From assembly GCA_947499615.1 (NCBI GenBank), contig CANMOP010000010.1, positions 1 through 64,000 on the forward strand: a stretch of 64,000 nt of DNA, written 5' to 3'. The position numbers and the translations under genes were made by a program. Below are positions 25,435 to 34,090 of the stretch, in pieces. Position 1 is the first letter of the stretch, and every line of letters starts with the position of its first letter. The stretch is from RH-chloro-G1 sp003670575 (GTDB lineage: Bacteria; Chloroflexota; Dehalococcoidia; UBA2979). Below the pieces are notes generated by a model. The model was not told where the DNA came from. It did no database searches and worked only from the letters and a program-made list of their open reading frames with translations.

Positions 25435-26355
25435 TCACTGGAAGTACGCCCTCGCCGCCTCGACGTCTGCGTGAATCTGTTGGACGAGTGCATCTGCACC
25501 ATCGAAGCGCTGCTCAGCGCGCAGGCGGTGCAGCAACTCGATGCGCACGACATGGTCGTACACCTCGGCGGAGAAGTCGAGCACGTACGTCTCGACACGC
25601 CGACGCGTGCCATCGAACGTGGGCTGAGTCCCGATGTTCGTCAGCCCGCGCCAGCGCTGGCCCAGCACCTCCACCTCGGTCACGTACACCCCGTTGGGGG
25701 GGAGCGCCTGGTCCGCGCTGACACCCACGTTCAGCGTGGGGAAGCCGATGGTGCGGCCGCGCTCGTCCCCGTGGAGCACGGGGCCACGCAAGGAGTACGG
25801 CCGACCGAGGAGGCTCAGGACCTCTTCCATCTCGCCCGCCGCCAGCGCGCGCCGGATACGGGTGGAGGAGATGTCTTCCCCGCTTCCGGCCACCAGCGGT
25901 ACCGTCACCACCTGGAACCCGAGCGTCGCTCCGATCTCACGCAGGCGCGGGATATCGCCGACACGCCCCCGCCCCAGGTGGAAGTCCTCGCCGACCACGA
26001 GTACCGCCATCCCGGCGTCCTCTACGAGCATCCGACAGAAGTCCTCGGCGGAGACGAGCGCCAGCTCGGAAGTGAACTGTACGACCGCCACCCAGTCGGC
26101 GCCGGCTTCTCGGAGCAACTCGACGCGCTGCTCCAGCGTGGTGATGTAGGAGAACGCGACTTCCGGGTGCAGCACCGTTACCGGGCTGGGATGGAACGTG
26201 ACGACTCCCCTGCCGAGGCCTGTCGCGCGTGCCTCGTCACCGACCTGCGCGATGAGCGCACGGTGCCCGCGATGCACCCCATCGAACACGCCGACGGTCA
26301 GCGCATTGCGCCCGGGCGTGGCGGCATGCCGTAGTTCGTCCCGCAGCAAGAGCAC
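25435..26355 (-). CDS. ribF: Bifunctional riboflavin kinase / FAD synthetase
   Basis: Makes FMN from riboflavin and FAD from FMN. The N-terminal nucleotidyltransferase domain has the GVFDGVHRGH motif (HxGH type). The C-terminal flavokinase domain carries GRTIGFPTLN and NIGTQPTFDG. I prefer the GTG at 26355, which has AGGAAGGGG at 26373-26365 (306 residues). A TTG at 26376 would add 7 residues but lies within that ribosome binding site. It lies between scpA and tyrS, far from the ribD-ribH operon at 49566. Confidence 0.93.
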   Translation of the reverse strand: MLLLRDELRHAATPGRNALTVGVFDGVHRGHRALIAQVGDEARATGLGRGVVTFHPSPVTVLHPEVAFSYITTLEQRVELLREAGADWVAVVQFTSELALVSAEDFCRMLVEDAGMAVLVVGEDFHLGRGRVGDIPRLREIGATLGFQVVTVPLVAGSGEDISSTRIRRALAAGEMEEVLSLLGRPYSLRGPVLHGDERGRTIGFPTLNVGVSADQALPPNGVYVTEVEVLGQRWRGLTNIGTQPTFDGTRRRVETYVLDFSAEVYDHVVRIELLHRLRAEQRFDGADALVQQIHADVEAARAYFQ

Positions 26356-26462
26356 TGCCGCAGTCCCCTTCCTCAACCGATCAGCGATAGCGCGAGCGAC
26401 CCGTGACCCATGCGCTCAAGCGGAGGCGGATCGTACCGGATTGTGGCGTTGGCTGGTGGGGC

Positions 26463-27377
26463 CTAGAAGCCCTCTAACTCATCGGCGACCAGATCCACGG
26501 CATCTTCTGCGCCTGCGGCATCGCCATCGAGTCGCACGAGGTCGATGTCCCCGAACACCTCGGACTGGCGAGCGTCGAGGAAGCGCACCTTGATCAGCTC
26601 CAGCACGGCCAGGAACTCGACGATGATCGCGAGCCGGGTCGCGGGCACCTCGGACAGCAGGCTCCGGAACGAGGTCTGACCATCGCGCCGCAGACGGTCC
26701 ATCAGCAGCCGTACGCGGTCCGCCAGCCGCACACGCTCCCGAGGCATGGCGCGCACCGGGCGCTCCTCCGGGGCGCGCTCCAGCACCTCCCGCAGCAGCC
26801 CCACCAACGAGGCAAGCGTCACGCCCTCCAGGCCCAGCGCCGGGGGCAGTGCGGGCGGTGGTGCGCCGCGCCGATAGGCCATGCGGTGCTCGCTCTCGAG
26901 CTCGCGCAATTGTTCCGCCGCGTAGCGGAAGCGCCGGTACTCCTGCAGCGCCCGAATCAAGTCCTCCGGGTCGGCGTCATCCTCGGCGGCAATGGGGGCG
27001 GCATCCGGGTCGCGCGGCAGCAGCGCCCGCGACTTCAGCAGCAGGAGGCGCGCACCGACGCCGATGAACTCCGCCAGCGCATCCAGATTCAGACGGTCGG
27101 CGCCGCGAAGATGCTTCAGGTATTGCTCGGTCACGGCCAGCAGCGACACCTCGGTGATGTCGAGGCGGCGCTCGTCGAGCAGGTGGAGCAGCAGCGCAAG
27201 CGGCCCCTCGAAGGTCGTCAACTGCAGGACGAAGGCCGCCGGATCGTCGGCCGCGCCATCGACCACCGGGACCACCGCGACTGTCGCCGGCAGCTCCGCA
27301 GCAACCTCGGTTGCCGGTGGCTCTACCGAGACCGGAACGGCGCCAGTATCGCCTGTGGCGTCGACGATGTCGGGCAC
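26463..27377 (-). CDS. scpA: Segregation and condensation protein ScpA
   Basis: Kleisin subunit of the SMC-ScpAB chromosome condensin. The 304-residue protein shows the ScpA block FEGPLALLLHLLDERRLDI after a disordered, Ala/Val/Pro-rich N terminus of about 48 residues. A helical middle and a winged-helix C terminus (about 215-275) bind SMC. The start is a GTG 5 bases after the aroF stop. scpB, usually adjacent, is not in this window. Confidence 0.93.
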   Translation of the reverse strand: MPDIVDATGDTGAVPVSVEPPATEVAAELPATVAVVPVVDGAADDPAAFVLQLTTFEGPLALLLHLLDERRLDITEVSLLAVTEQYLKHLRGADRLNLDALAEFIGVGARLLLLKSRALLPRDPDAAPIAAEDDADPEDLIRALQEYRRFRYAAEQLRELESEHRMAYRRGAPPPALPPALGLEGVTLASLVGLLREVLERAPEERPVRAMPRERVRLADRVRLLMDRLRRDGQTSFRSLLSEVPATRLAIIVEFLAVLELIKVRFLDARQSEVFGDIDLVRLDGDAAGAEDAVDLVADELEGF

Positions 27378-27382
27378 GGCGG

Positions 27383-28423
27383 TCAGGCGACCGGCACGGG
27401 ACGGTCAGCGAATGGCCGTCCGATGGCGTTGGCCACCTTCGCGCATTCACGCATCAAGTGCGCAAAGTTGCCGGGGGTCAGCGACTGCGCGCCGTCCGAC
27501 AGCGCGTGATCCGGATTCGGATGCACCTCGATCATCAGGCCGTCCGCCCCAACCGCGAGGCTGGCCATCGACATCGGCTTCACCAGGCTCCACTTGCCGG
27601 TGCCGTGGGAAGGGTCCGAGATCACCGGCAGGTGACTGAGTTGCTTGACCAGCGCGACGGCGTTCAGGTCCAGGGTGTTGCGCGTCGCGGTCTCGTAGGT
27701 GCGGATGCCGCGCTCGCAGAGGATGAGATCGCTGTTGCCCTGGTTCAGGATGTACTCAGCGGCCAGTAGCCACTCCTCGATGGTTCCGGCGAGCGCGCGC
27801 TTCAGCATGACGGGCTTGTGCGTCTTGCCCGCCTCCTCCAGCAGCACGAAGTTCTGCGTGTTGCGAGCGCCAATCTGCAGCACGTCCGAGTACTCCGCGA
27901 CCGCTTCCACATCGCGCTCCGAGAGCAGCTCCGTGATCACCGGCATGCCGAACTCATCGCCCGCGCGGCGCAGCAGCTTCAGGCCGGGCACGCCCAGCCC
28001 CTGAAAGGAATACGGCGAGGAGCGAGGCTTGAACGCGCCGCCGCGCAGGACGTGCGCACCCGCGTCGTGGACACCTCGTGCCGCCGCCCAGAGCTGATCC
28101 TCGGTCTCAATGGAGCAGGGACCAGCCATCACGACCGGCCGGCCGCCACCGACCTGGATACCGTATGGCAGCTTCACCACGGTGTCGTTCGGCTTCACCT
28201 CGCGGCTGGACAGCTTGTACGGCTTGGAGATGCGGACCACATCGTCCACGCCGGCCATCACGGAGAGGTCGTCCCGAAGCTCCGGGTACACCTGCCCCAG
28301 GACGGCGATCACGGTGCGCGACTCGCCGGAGATCTCCTGCCCGCGCAGGCCGCCTTCCTTCAAGCGCGCGAAGACCGCGTCGCGCTGCTGCTCCGTGCGG
28401 TCCATCTTCATGATCACAATCAT
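27383..28423 (-). CDS. aroF: 3-deoxy-7-phosphoheptulonate (DAHP) synthase, type I beta
   Basis: First enzyme of the shikimate pathway, condensing phosphoenolpyruvate and erythrose-4-phosphate. The 346-residue protein has an N-terminal ferredoxin-like regulatory domain (about 1-75), then the TIM-barrel with AGPCSIE, GGAFKPRSSPYSFQG and SDPSHGTG (metal His). This is the type I beta form typical of Gram-positive bacteria and Thermotoga. GGAGG lies 6 bases upstream of the ATG. It is 35 bases after aroH, linking entry and branch steps of aromatic synthesis. Confidence 0.95.
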   Translation of the reverse strand: MIVIMKMDRTEQQRDAVFARLKEGGLRGQEISGESRTVIAVLGQVYPELRDDLSVMAGVDDVVRISKPYKLSSREVKPNDTVVKLPYGIQVGGGRPVVMAGPCSIETEDQLWAAARGVHDAGAHVLRGGAFKPRSSPYSFQGLGVPGLKLLRRAGDEFGMPVITELLSERDVEAVAEYSDVLQIGARNTQNFVLLEEAGKTHKPVMLKRALAGTIEEWLLAAEYILNQGNSDLILCERGIRTYETATRNTLDLNAVALVKQLSHLPVISDPSHGTGKWSLVKPMSMASLAVGADGLMIEVHPNPDHALSDGAQSLTPGNFAHLMRECAKVANAIGRPFADRPVPVA

Positions 28424-28458
28424 CGGGCTGCCTCCGTGGTCAATTGCGACGCTGAGGA

Positions 28459-28893
28459 TTACGTGGCAGTGCTGGATGTGGAACCTGCGCCCGTCGACGG
28501 CGGAGCGTCGCTTGGTGGGGTGGATGCCGCGCCGGGGACCAGATCGGGGCGCAGCACCTGCGCGCCCCGCAGGTAGATGTGCTTCAACTCACTCAACCGC
28601 AGGTCCGTGTTCACATAGATGAGGATGCGCACGCATCGTTGCAGGCTGCCGGGAACACCCATCTCGTGCCCGCACATCAGCGCGACGTCCGTCCAACCCG
28701 CCTCGCGCGCGGCCACCGCGGGGAACTCCGCGTTCAGGTCGGGCGACGTCGAGAAGATCACTGAGGCAACCAACTCGTGATCGATGTTGTTCGCCTCGAT
28801 CAGCGCGGCGAACAACTCACGCGTGGCATCCAGGATGGCCTCGCGTGTGTTGGCCTCGGCAGTGGTGGCGCCTCGAATTCCGCGTACAAGCAT
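28459..28893 (-). CDS. aroH: Monofunctional chorismate mutase AroH
   Basis: Converts chorismate to prephenate for Phe and Tyr. The 144-residue protein is of the trimeric AroH type: Arg7 in RGIRGATT, the FAALIEANNI helix, and the conserved region around CGHEMGVPGSLQRCVR. The last 25 residues (SDAPPSTGAGSTSSTAT) are Ser/Thr/Pro-rich and disordered. It precedes aroF on the same strand, and tyrA is found at 40521, so all these branch steps lie within the window. Confidence 0.92.
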   Translation of the reverse strand: MLVRGIRGATTAEANTREAILDATRELFAALIEANNIDHELVASVIFSTSPDLNAEFPAVAAREAGWTDVALMCGHEMGVPGSLQRCVRILIYVNTDLRLSELKHIYLRGAQVLRPDLVPGAASTPPSDAPPSTGAGSTSSTAT

Positions 28894-29060
28894 GATGCTG
28901 GGACTCCATGCGGGGTGCGTTGTGTACCGTGCTCTCGAACAGCCTACGTCACTCCCGAGGTGTCGCGGGGCGATGCGTCAGAGGACGAATCGCGGCGTAC
29001 CACGTACGGGATGCGGTTGCGGCCCGCCGCCCTCACAACCGTCGCACCGCAATATACCAA

Positions 29061-29089
29061 CATGCGGCACGGGAACGCCGTGCCGCATG
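29061..29089 (-). terminator. Terminator after trpA
   Basis: A perfect 12-bp inverted repeat (29061-29072 with 29078-29089) with a 5-base loop begins 4 bases beyond the trpA stop. On the minus strand it is followed by a weak TTGGTAT stretch, not a full T-tract. Its position and perfect pairing make termination of trpA likely. Confidence 0.65.
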
Positions 29090-29093
29090 CTCC

Positions 29094-29912
29094 TCAGTCG
29101 GCAGTGGCCGCAGCGCGTCCATCACGTCCAGCCAGCCCTTCGACGAACGCGCGCACCGTCTCCGCGCGACGCTCGAGCGGGGCCGCCTCGACCGCCTGCA
29201 CGAACGCACTCCCCACCACGACCGCATCGGCGACCCGGCCCATGACCTCGACCTGCTCTGGCGTCGAGATGCCGAAGCCGATCGCCAGTGGCAGATCCGT
29301 CTCCTGACGCACCCGCGCCAGGAACGCAGGCACCTCGTCCGAGAGGGCCGTACGCGATCCGGTGACGCCAGCAACACTAACGCAGTAGATGAACCCGCTC
29401 GCGTGAGCCGCGACCAGCGCGATGCGGTCGAGGGTGGACGTGGGTGCCAGCAGGTATACGAGGTGGAGTCCGGCTGCCCGCGCGGGCACTTCCAACTCCG
29501 CCGCCTCTTCCGGCGGCAGGTCGACGATGATCAGACCGTCGACGCCTGCCTCCGCGGCATCGTGGACAAAGCGGTCCATCCCGTAGGCGAGCAGCGGGTT
29601 GCAGTAGCCCATCAGCAGCAGCGGGATCGAAACGCCCGCGCCTCGAATCTCCCGAACCGCCGCCAGCACCTTCGGCACCGACACGCCCTGCGCGAGCGCC
29701 TGCTGGTAGGCCAGTTGGTTGGTCGCGCCGTCCGCCAGCGGGTCGGAGAACGGCATACCGATCTCCAGCGCGTCCGCGCCACCCGCCACCGCGGCGAGCG
29801 CGATCTGGAGGGTCGCGTCGGGTTCCGGCCAGCCGCCGGGCACGAAGGGAATCAGCGCCGGGCGTCCCAGCGCGTGCGTGCGTGCAAACATCTCGGCGAG
29901 GCGATCACTCAT
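29094..29912 (-). CDS. trpA: Tryptophan synthase alpha subunit
   Basis: Cleaves indole-3-glycerol phosphate to indole for TrpB. The 272-residue protein keeps the catalytic Glu50 and Asp61 in ALEIGMPFSDPLADG, the LLMGYCNP loop and the GFGIST phosphate-binding motif. Its N terminus has FVPGGWPEPD in place of the common FVTAGDP. I start at the ATG at 29912, 8 bases after an extended -10 box, so it appears to have its own leaderless promoter. It is separated from trpB by rmuC on the opposite strand and by a CPBP protease. Confidence 0.95.
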   Translation of the reverse strand: MSDRLAEMFARTHALGRPALIPFVPGGWPEPDATLQIALAAVAGGADALEIGMPFSDPLADGATNQLAYQQALAQGVSVPKVLAAVREIRGAGVSIPLLLMGYCNPLLAYGMDRFVHDAAEAGVDGLIIVDLPPEEAAELEVPARAAGLHLVYLLAPTSTLDRIALVAAHASGFIYCVSVAGVTGSRTALSDEVPAFLARVRQETDLPLAIGFGISTPEQVEVMGRVADAVVVGSAFVQAVEAAPLERRAETVRAFVEGLAGRDGRAAATAD

Positions 29913-29920
29913 GGCTTCGG

Positions 29921-29929
29921 AGGGTACCA
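29921..29929 (-). promoter_or_regulatory. Extended -10 promoter of trpA
   Basis: TGGTACCCT on the minus strand lies 8 bases before the trpA ATG, the same arrangement as upstream of lepB, acpS and others. It predicts a leaderless trpA transcript independent of the trpE T-box. Confidence 0.45.
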
Positions 29930-29972
29930 GCGCAACGGACTGGACCGCCACTTCCGCGCCGCGCGTCGGCTT

Positions 29973-29996
29973 CGATGATCAATTCGATGGTCAATT
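29973..29996. repeat. Two 12-bp direct repeats upstream of trpA
   Basis: CGATGATCAATT (29973-29984) is followed at once by CGATGGTCAATT (29985-29996), one mismatch. The copies overlap the stop of the CPBP gene and lie about 45 bases upstream of the trpA -10 box, so they could be an operator. This is speculative. Confidence 0.5.
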
Positions 29997-30716
29997 CGTG
30001 AGCGCGGCGATGCTCACCGCGAACGAGATCCCGTTCACCAGCGCGTGCACGACGATCGGCGGCCAGAGCGAGCGCGACTCCTCCATCAACCACGCGAACA
30101 GCATACCGATCAGGCTGTATGGGAGGACAACACTCAGGTTGAGGTGGAACGCGCCGAACGCGGACCCACTCACCGCCAGCGCGAGCGGCATCGACCAGAA
30201 CCCGCGCAGCCCTCGATACAACAGCGCGCGAAAGAACAGCTCCTCGCAGACGGGCGCCAGCAGCACCACGGTGACGGCCATCACCGCGACCAGCGCGACA
30301 CCCTCGTCGCCGCTCAGTGGTACCGGGTTACCACGCGTGAACATCGAGACATCGAAGCCCGCGCGCTCAGCGAGGCGGAGCAGCAGCACGTAGCCGACCA
30401 GGATGCCGTACGCGCCCAGCCACGCCGGCACCGCCAGCCGCCACGTGGTTGGGCGCACGAACCCGAGTTCGCGCAGCGAAACGCCTCGGCGGGCGGCAAG
30501 CAGCAGCACGATGCCGCCCAGCGCCAACTCCAGCAGCACGGAGGCGCCCATGCCCACGGCTGCACCTCGCACGCGGAGCAGCACGAGGGCGGCGATCAGC
30601 AGCAGCGTAATCGCCGCCAGCGCCCCCACGCCCACGACGAGGTCACGCACCGGCCAGATGCGGCCGAGCACAGGCGCCGACGGTGGAGCAAGAACTTCGG
30701 GGCGATCGGCGAACAT
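29991..30716 (-). CDS. CPBP family intramembrane glutamic endopeptidase
   Basis: A 241-residue integral membrane protein with about six hydrophobic helices. The CPBP (CAAX protease and bacteriocin-processing) motifs are complete: CEELFFR (Glu158, Glu159, Arg163), FGAFH (His191) and a final HALVN. These form the active site in the membrane. The substrate is unknown; family roles include prenyl-protein and bacteriocin processing. The ATG lies 7 bases after an extended -10 box. It sits between rmuC (opposite strand) and trpA, breaking the trp gene order. Confidence 0.9.
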   Translation of the reverse strand: MFADRPEVLAPPSAPVLGRIWPVRDLVVGVGALAAITLLLIAALVLLRVRGAAVGMGASVLLELALGGIVLLLAARRGVSLRELGFVRPTTWRLAVPAWLGAYGILVGYVLLLRLAERAGFDVSMFTRGNPVPLSGDEGVALVAVMAVTVVLLAPVCEELFFRALLYRGLRGFWSMPLALAVSGSAFGAFHLNLSVVLPYSLIGMLFAWLMEESRSLWPPIVVHALVNGISFAVSIAALTN

Positions 30717-30723
30717 GCGAGCA

Positions 30724-30732
30724 GGGTATCAG
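30724..30732 (-). promoter_or_regulatory. Extended -10 promoter of the CPBP gene
   Basis: TGATACCCT on the minus strand lies 7 bases before the ATG at 30716, predicting a leaderless mRNA. Confidence 0.45.
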
Positions 30733-30843
30733 CCGCGCCCGCGCCGCGTTGCGCACACCGGCGCGCCCGATGGCGCCTCCTACTCACCACCTCGACATCA
30801 GCATCGATGGTTCCGCGTGTACTCTCTGCGCAGGAGATCTGCC

Positions 30844-32058
30844 GTGGACACCACCTCATTGCTCGTACTGGCCGTCGCGGTCGTCGCCCTGGGTGCGGCG
30901 TGGTTCGCGTGGCGTCGCACCGGTCGCCTCAACGACGACCAATTCGCACAACTCGTCGGCGTGATCGTGCGTACCCAAGTGGCGGAGGCGCAGTCGCAGG
31001 CGCTGCAGCAGAACTCCGAGCAGTTCCTCGCGCTCGCCGAGACACGCCTACGCACCGAGACCGCCCGAGGCGAGGAACGACTGAAGGCGCGCGCAGACGA
31101 GATCGAGAAGGGACTGGAGACCGTCGGCACCGCGATCACCAAGCTCCGCGACTACGTGGAGTCAACGGACAAGACCCGAGGCGAGGGCGTCGCCAGCCTG
31201 GCCGCCGTCACCGCGGAGAGCCGCAAGACCATGGAAGCGCTGGGCGCGGCGACCGGGAAGCTCACGGAAGTGCTGGTCTCCGGCCAGGCGCGCGGCCAGT
31301 GGGGGGAGCGCATGGCGGAGGACATTCTCCGCGTCGCTGGCTTCGTGGAAGGCGTGCAATACCGGAAGAACACGCAACTCGATGCCGGCAGCGGTCGACC
31401 GGACTTTACGTTCCTGCTCCCGCAGACGCGCGTCCTGCACATGGACGTGAAGTTCCCACTCGCTGCGTACCTCCGGTACCTCGAGGCCGCGTCGGAGCCG
31501 GACCGGGCCGTCGCGGTGCACGACTTCCTGCGCGACGCGAGGGCCCGCATCCGCGAGGTGACGAACCGCGAGTACATCGACCCGGCCGGCGGAACGCTGG
31601 ACTACGTGTTGCTGTTTGTCCCCAACGAGCAGGTCTATGGCTTCATCCACGAGAGCGACCCAGAGCTGCTGGACGGGGCACTTCGCCAGCGGGTGGTGAT
31701 GTGCTCGCCGTTCACGCTGTTCGCCGTGCTCTCCGTCATCCGGCAGGCCATCGACAACTTCCACCTCACCCAGCGGACCGACGAGATATTGACGGTGCTC
31801 GGCGGCTTCAACCAGCAGTGGACGATATACAAGGACGCCGTCGGGCGAGTGGGGCGCGGGCTGGCGACGACGCAGAAGGCCTTCGACACGCTCTCAGGGC
31901 CGCGCACGCGGGTGCTCGACCGACACATCGAACGCGTCGAACGCCTGCGGGTCGACGCCGGTCTGCCCGCCGAAGTGCTGCCCGCCGCCGACGAGGCGCT
32001 GCTCGAACTTGGGGACGAGGAACTGCCCGGCGACGACGAGGACACCCAGCGCACGTAG
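30844..32058 (+). CDS. rmuC: DNA recombination protein RmuC
   Basis: RmuC proteins pair an N-terminal membrane helix and coiled coil with a restriction-endonuclease-like domain and limit inversion at short inverted repeats. Here the helix is about 4-22, the coiled coil about 35-125, and the conserved block GQWGERMAEDILRVAGF leads to the nuclease-like core with PDFTFLLP and MDVKFP, where Asp and Lys form the PD-(D/E)xK-type site. The protein has 404 residues with an acidic tail. The GTG at 30844 has AGGAG at 30832-30836. It faces trpB convergently. Confidence 0.93.
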   Translation: MDTTSLLVLAVAVVALGAAWFAWRRTGRLNDDQFAQLVGVIVRTQVAEAQSQALQQNSEQFLALAETRLRTETARGEERLKARADEIEKGLETVGTAITKLRDYVESTDKTRGEGVASLAAVTAESRKTMEALGAATGKLTEVLVSGQARGQWGERMAEDILRVAGFVEGVQYRKNTQLDAGSGRPDFTFLLPQTRVLHMDVKFPLAAYLRYLEAASEPDRAVAVHDFLRDARARIREVTNREYIDPAGGTLDYVLLFVPNEQVYGFIHESDPELLDGALRQRVVMCSPFTLFAVLSVIRQAIDNFHLTQRTDEILTVLGGFNQQWTIYKDAVGRVGRGLATTQKAFDTLSGPRTRVLDRHIERVERLRVDAGLPAEVLPAADEALLELGDEELPGDDEDTQRT

Positions 32059-32070
32059 CACGCGAGACGA

Positions 32071-32094
32071 CGAGGGCGCACAACCGCACCCTCG
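32071..32094. terminator. Hairpin between convergent rmuC and trpB
   Basis: CGAGGG at 32071 pairs with CCCTCG ending at 32094; two more base pairs extend it past one mismatch. It lies in the 53-base gap between the two stop codons. Without a T-tract it is only a probable bidirectional terminator. Confidence 0.4.
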
Positions 32095-32111
32095 ACCACC
32101 GGCGTCGCGGC

Positions 32112-33332
32112 CTACAGCGTGACTCCGAGCGCCGCGGCGACGGTGCCCATGTCCTTGTCGCCACGCCCACTGAGGTTCAGCACCACCAGGTCGTTGCCGC
32201 CGAGACCCGCGACAAGCTTCGGCAGGTATGCGACGGCATGCGAGGACTCGAGGGCCGGGATAATGCCCTCGGTGCCGCACAGCATCTGGAACCCCGCCAA
32301 CGCCTCCACGTCCGTGATCGCGACATACTCGGCGCGCTCGCTGGTCTTCAACCACGAGTGCTCTGGGCCGACGCCCGGGTAGTCGAGCCCCGCCGAGATC
32401 GAGTGCGCCTCGATCAGCTGGCCATCGGCGTCCTGGAGCAGATACGAGCGCGCGCCGTGCAGTACGCCCGGACGGCCCTTGCTCAGCGTCGCGGCGTGTC
32501 GCGCCTCGAGGCCCTCGCCCGCCGCCTCGACCCCCACAAGCCGCACCGGATCGTCGAGGAACGCCGAGAACAGCCCCATCGCGTTCGAGCCACCGCCGAC
32601 ACACGCGATCGCGACCGTGGGAAGTCGCCCCTCGGCAGCAAGCACCTGCTCGCGCGCCTCGATGCCGATCACGGACTGGAACTCGCGCACCATCGCGGGA
32701 TAGGGGTGCGGCCCCACGACGGAGCCAAGCAAGTAATAGGTGTCGCGGACGTTGGTGACCCAGTCGCGGATCGCCTCGTTGATTGCGTCCTTCAGCGTGC
32801 GTGACCCGGCGTCGACGGGACGCACCTCGGCCCCGAGTAGCTTCATGCGGAAGACGTTCAGCGACTGGCGGCGGACATCCTCGGAGCCCATGTAGACGAT
32901 GCACTGGAGCCCCAGCAGCGCGCACGCGGTTGCGGTGGCGACACCGTGTTGCCCGGCGCCGGTCTCCGCGACGATGCGTTGCTTGCCCATGCGGCGGGCG
33001 AGCAGCGCCTGCGCGAGCGCGGCGTTGATCTTGTGCGCGCCGGTGTGCGCAAGGTCCTCACGCTTCAGGTAGATCTTCGGGCCGCCCCGCGCGCCATTCG
33101 CCTCGGCGAGGTGTGCGGAGAGTCGTGCGGCGTAGGTCAGCGGCGTCGGCCGACCGACGTACGTGCGCAGCAGGTGGTCGAGCTCCCCGCGGAACGTCGG
33201 GTCGAGCATGGCCGCGTCGTACGCGGCTTCCAGCTCCGTCAGCGCCGGCATCAGCGTCTCGGGGACGTACTTGCCGCCGAACTCGCCGAAGTGCCCACGC
33301 TCGTCAGGCATCGGAGGGAGGGTGGTGGTCAT
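32112..33332 (-). CDS. trpB: Tryptophan synthase beta subunit
   Basis: PLP enzyme joining indole and serine. The 406-residue protein is the standard TrpB1 type: FGEFGGKYVPETLMPAL at the start, the PLP lysine in HTGAHKINAAL (Lys101), ETGAGQHGVATATACA, and the glycine-rich phosphate loop CVGGGSNAMG. Its ATG overlaps the trpF stop (ATGA). It is the last gene of the T-box-controlled operon; trpA is about 2.2 kb further on, beyond two unrelated genes. Confidence 0.96.
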   Translation of the reverse strand: MTTTLPPMPDERGHFGEFGGKYVPETLMPALTELEAAYDAAMLDPTFRGELDHLLRTYVGRPTPLTYAARLSAHLAEANGARGGPKIYLKREDLAHTGAHKINAALAQALLARRMGKQRIVAETGAGQHGVATATACALLGLQCIVYMGSEDVRRQSLNVFRMKLLGAEVRPVDAGSRTLKDAINEAIRDWVTNVRDTYYLLGSVVGPHPYPAMVREFQSVIGIEAREQVLAAEGRLPTVAIACVGGGSNAMGLFSAFLDDPVRLVGVEAAGEGLEARHAATLSKGRPGVLHGARSYLLQDADGQLIEAHSISAGLDYPGVGPEHSWLKTSERAEYVAITDVEALAGFQMLCGTEGIIPALESSHAVAYLPKLVAGLGGNDLVVLNLSGRGDKDMGTVAAALGVTL

Positions 33333-34072
33333 CGTGCATCCGCCTCTCGCACGGCGCGGATGAAGGCGCGCACGCGGTCGTAGTCTTTGCGTCCATCAGT
33401 TTCCGTGCCGCTTGAGACATCAACGGCCCACGGGTGCACGGTGCGAATCGCCTCGCCGACGTTCTCCGGGTTCAGTCCGCCCGCAAGTAGCATCGGCACG
33501 CGCGAGGCAACCTCGCGAGCGACCTCCCAATCGAAGATGTGGCCGGTGCCGCCGCGATACGGCCCATGCGCGGTGTCCATCATTAGCGCCAGCGCGAACC
33601 CCGGCTGCACGAGCGTCATCGGGTCCGAGGGCGAGTCGAGCGGTGACACGTGCATCACCTGGATCACCTGCTTCGTCACCAGCAAGCAGTCCTCCCACGT
33701 CTCGTCGCCCGACAGTTGGACGAGGTCCAGTCCGACCTCCTCCGCAATCTCGTTCACTTCCTCGATCGGCTGGTCGGCGAAGATGCCGACGGTCAGCGGG
33801 CGCTTCGCCTCCAGGTACGTCTCCAGCACGCGCGAGCCGTGGCGGAACCACTCGCTCACCACCTCGCGGACGTGCGGCTGGGACGGAGGCGGCATCAGGA
33901 ACTCGTGGCCCGAGAGCGGCCCGCCGAGGGCGCGTACCATCGCGTATGCCTCGTCCGGATCGACTTGGCGCGACGATTTCGCGAACACCATGCCGACGAA
34001 GTCCGCGCCCGCCTCGGCGGCAGCCAGTACATCGGCGGGAGTGCGGTTGCCGCATATCTTCACGAAGGTCAT
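33329..34072 (-). CDS. trpF: Phosphoribosylanthranilate isomerase
   Basis: Catalyses the Amadori rearrangement of PRA in tryptophan synthesis. The TIM-barrel begins VKICGNRTPADVLAAAEAG, with the catalytic Cys7 and a general-acid Asp in ALMMDT. At 247 residues it is about 35-40 longer than typical TrpF because of an insertion (about 50-85, GGPLSGHEFLMPPPSQPHV and following) between the first strands. Strong purine stretch GGGGGTG precedes the ATG. It overlaps trpB by 4 bases. Confidence 0.92.
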   Translation of the reverse strand: MTFVKICGNRTPADVLAAAEAGADFVGMVFAKSSRQVDPDEAYAMVRALGGPLSGHEFLMPPPSQPHVREVVSEWFRHGSRVLETYLEAKRPLTVGIFADQPIEEVNEIAEEVGLDLVQLSGDETWEDCLLVTKQVIQVMHVSPLDSPSDPMTLVQPGFALALMMDTAHGPYRGGTGHIFDWEVAREVASRVPMLLAGGLNPENVGEAIRTVHPWAVDVSSGTETDGRKDYDRVRAFIRAVREADAR

Positions 34073-34090
34073 CTGTGGCGCACCCCCACG

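Noticed and set aside
23679..25721. A 680-codon open frame on the plus strand
   Set aside because: Antisense to tyrS and its neighbour and starting in the octamer repeat; a by-product of GC skew at codon positions.
30045..32804. A 919-codon open frame on the plus strand
   Set aside because: It runs in the wrong frame through rmuC and antisense to the CPBP gene and trpB; Arg/His/Gln-rich shadow.
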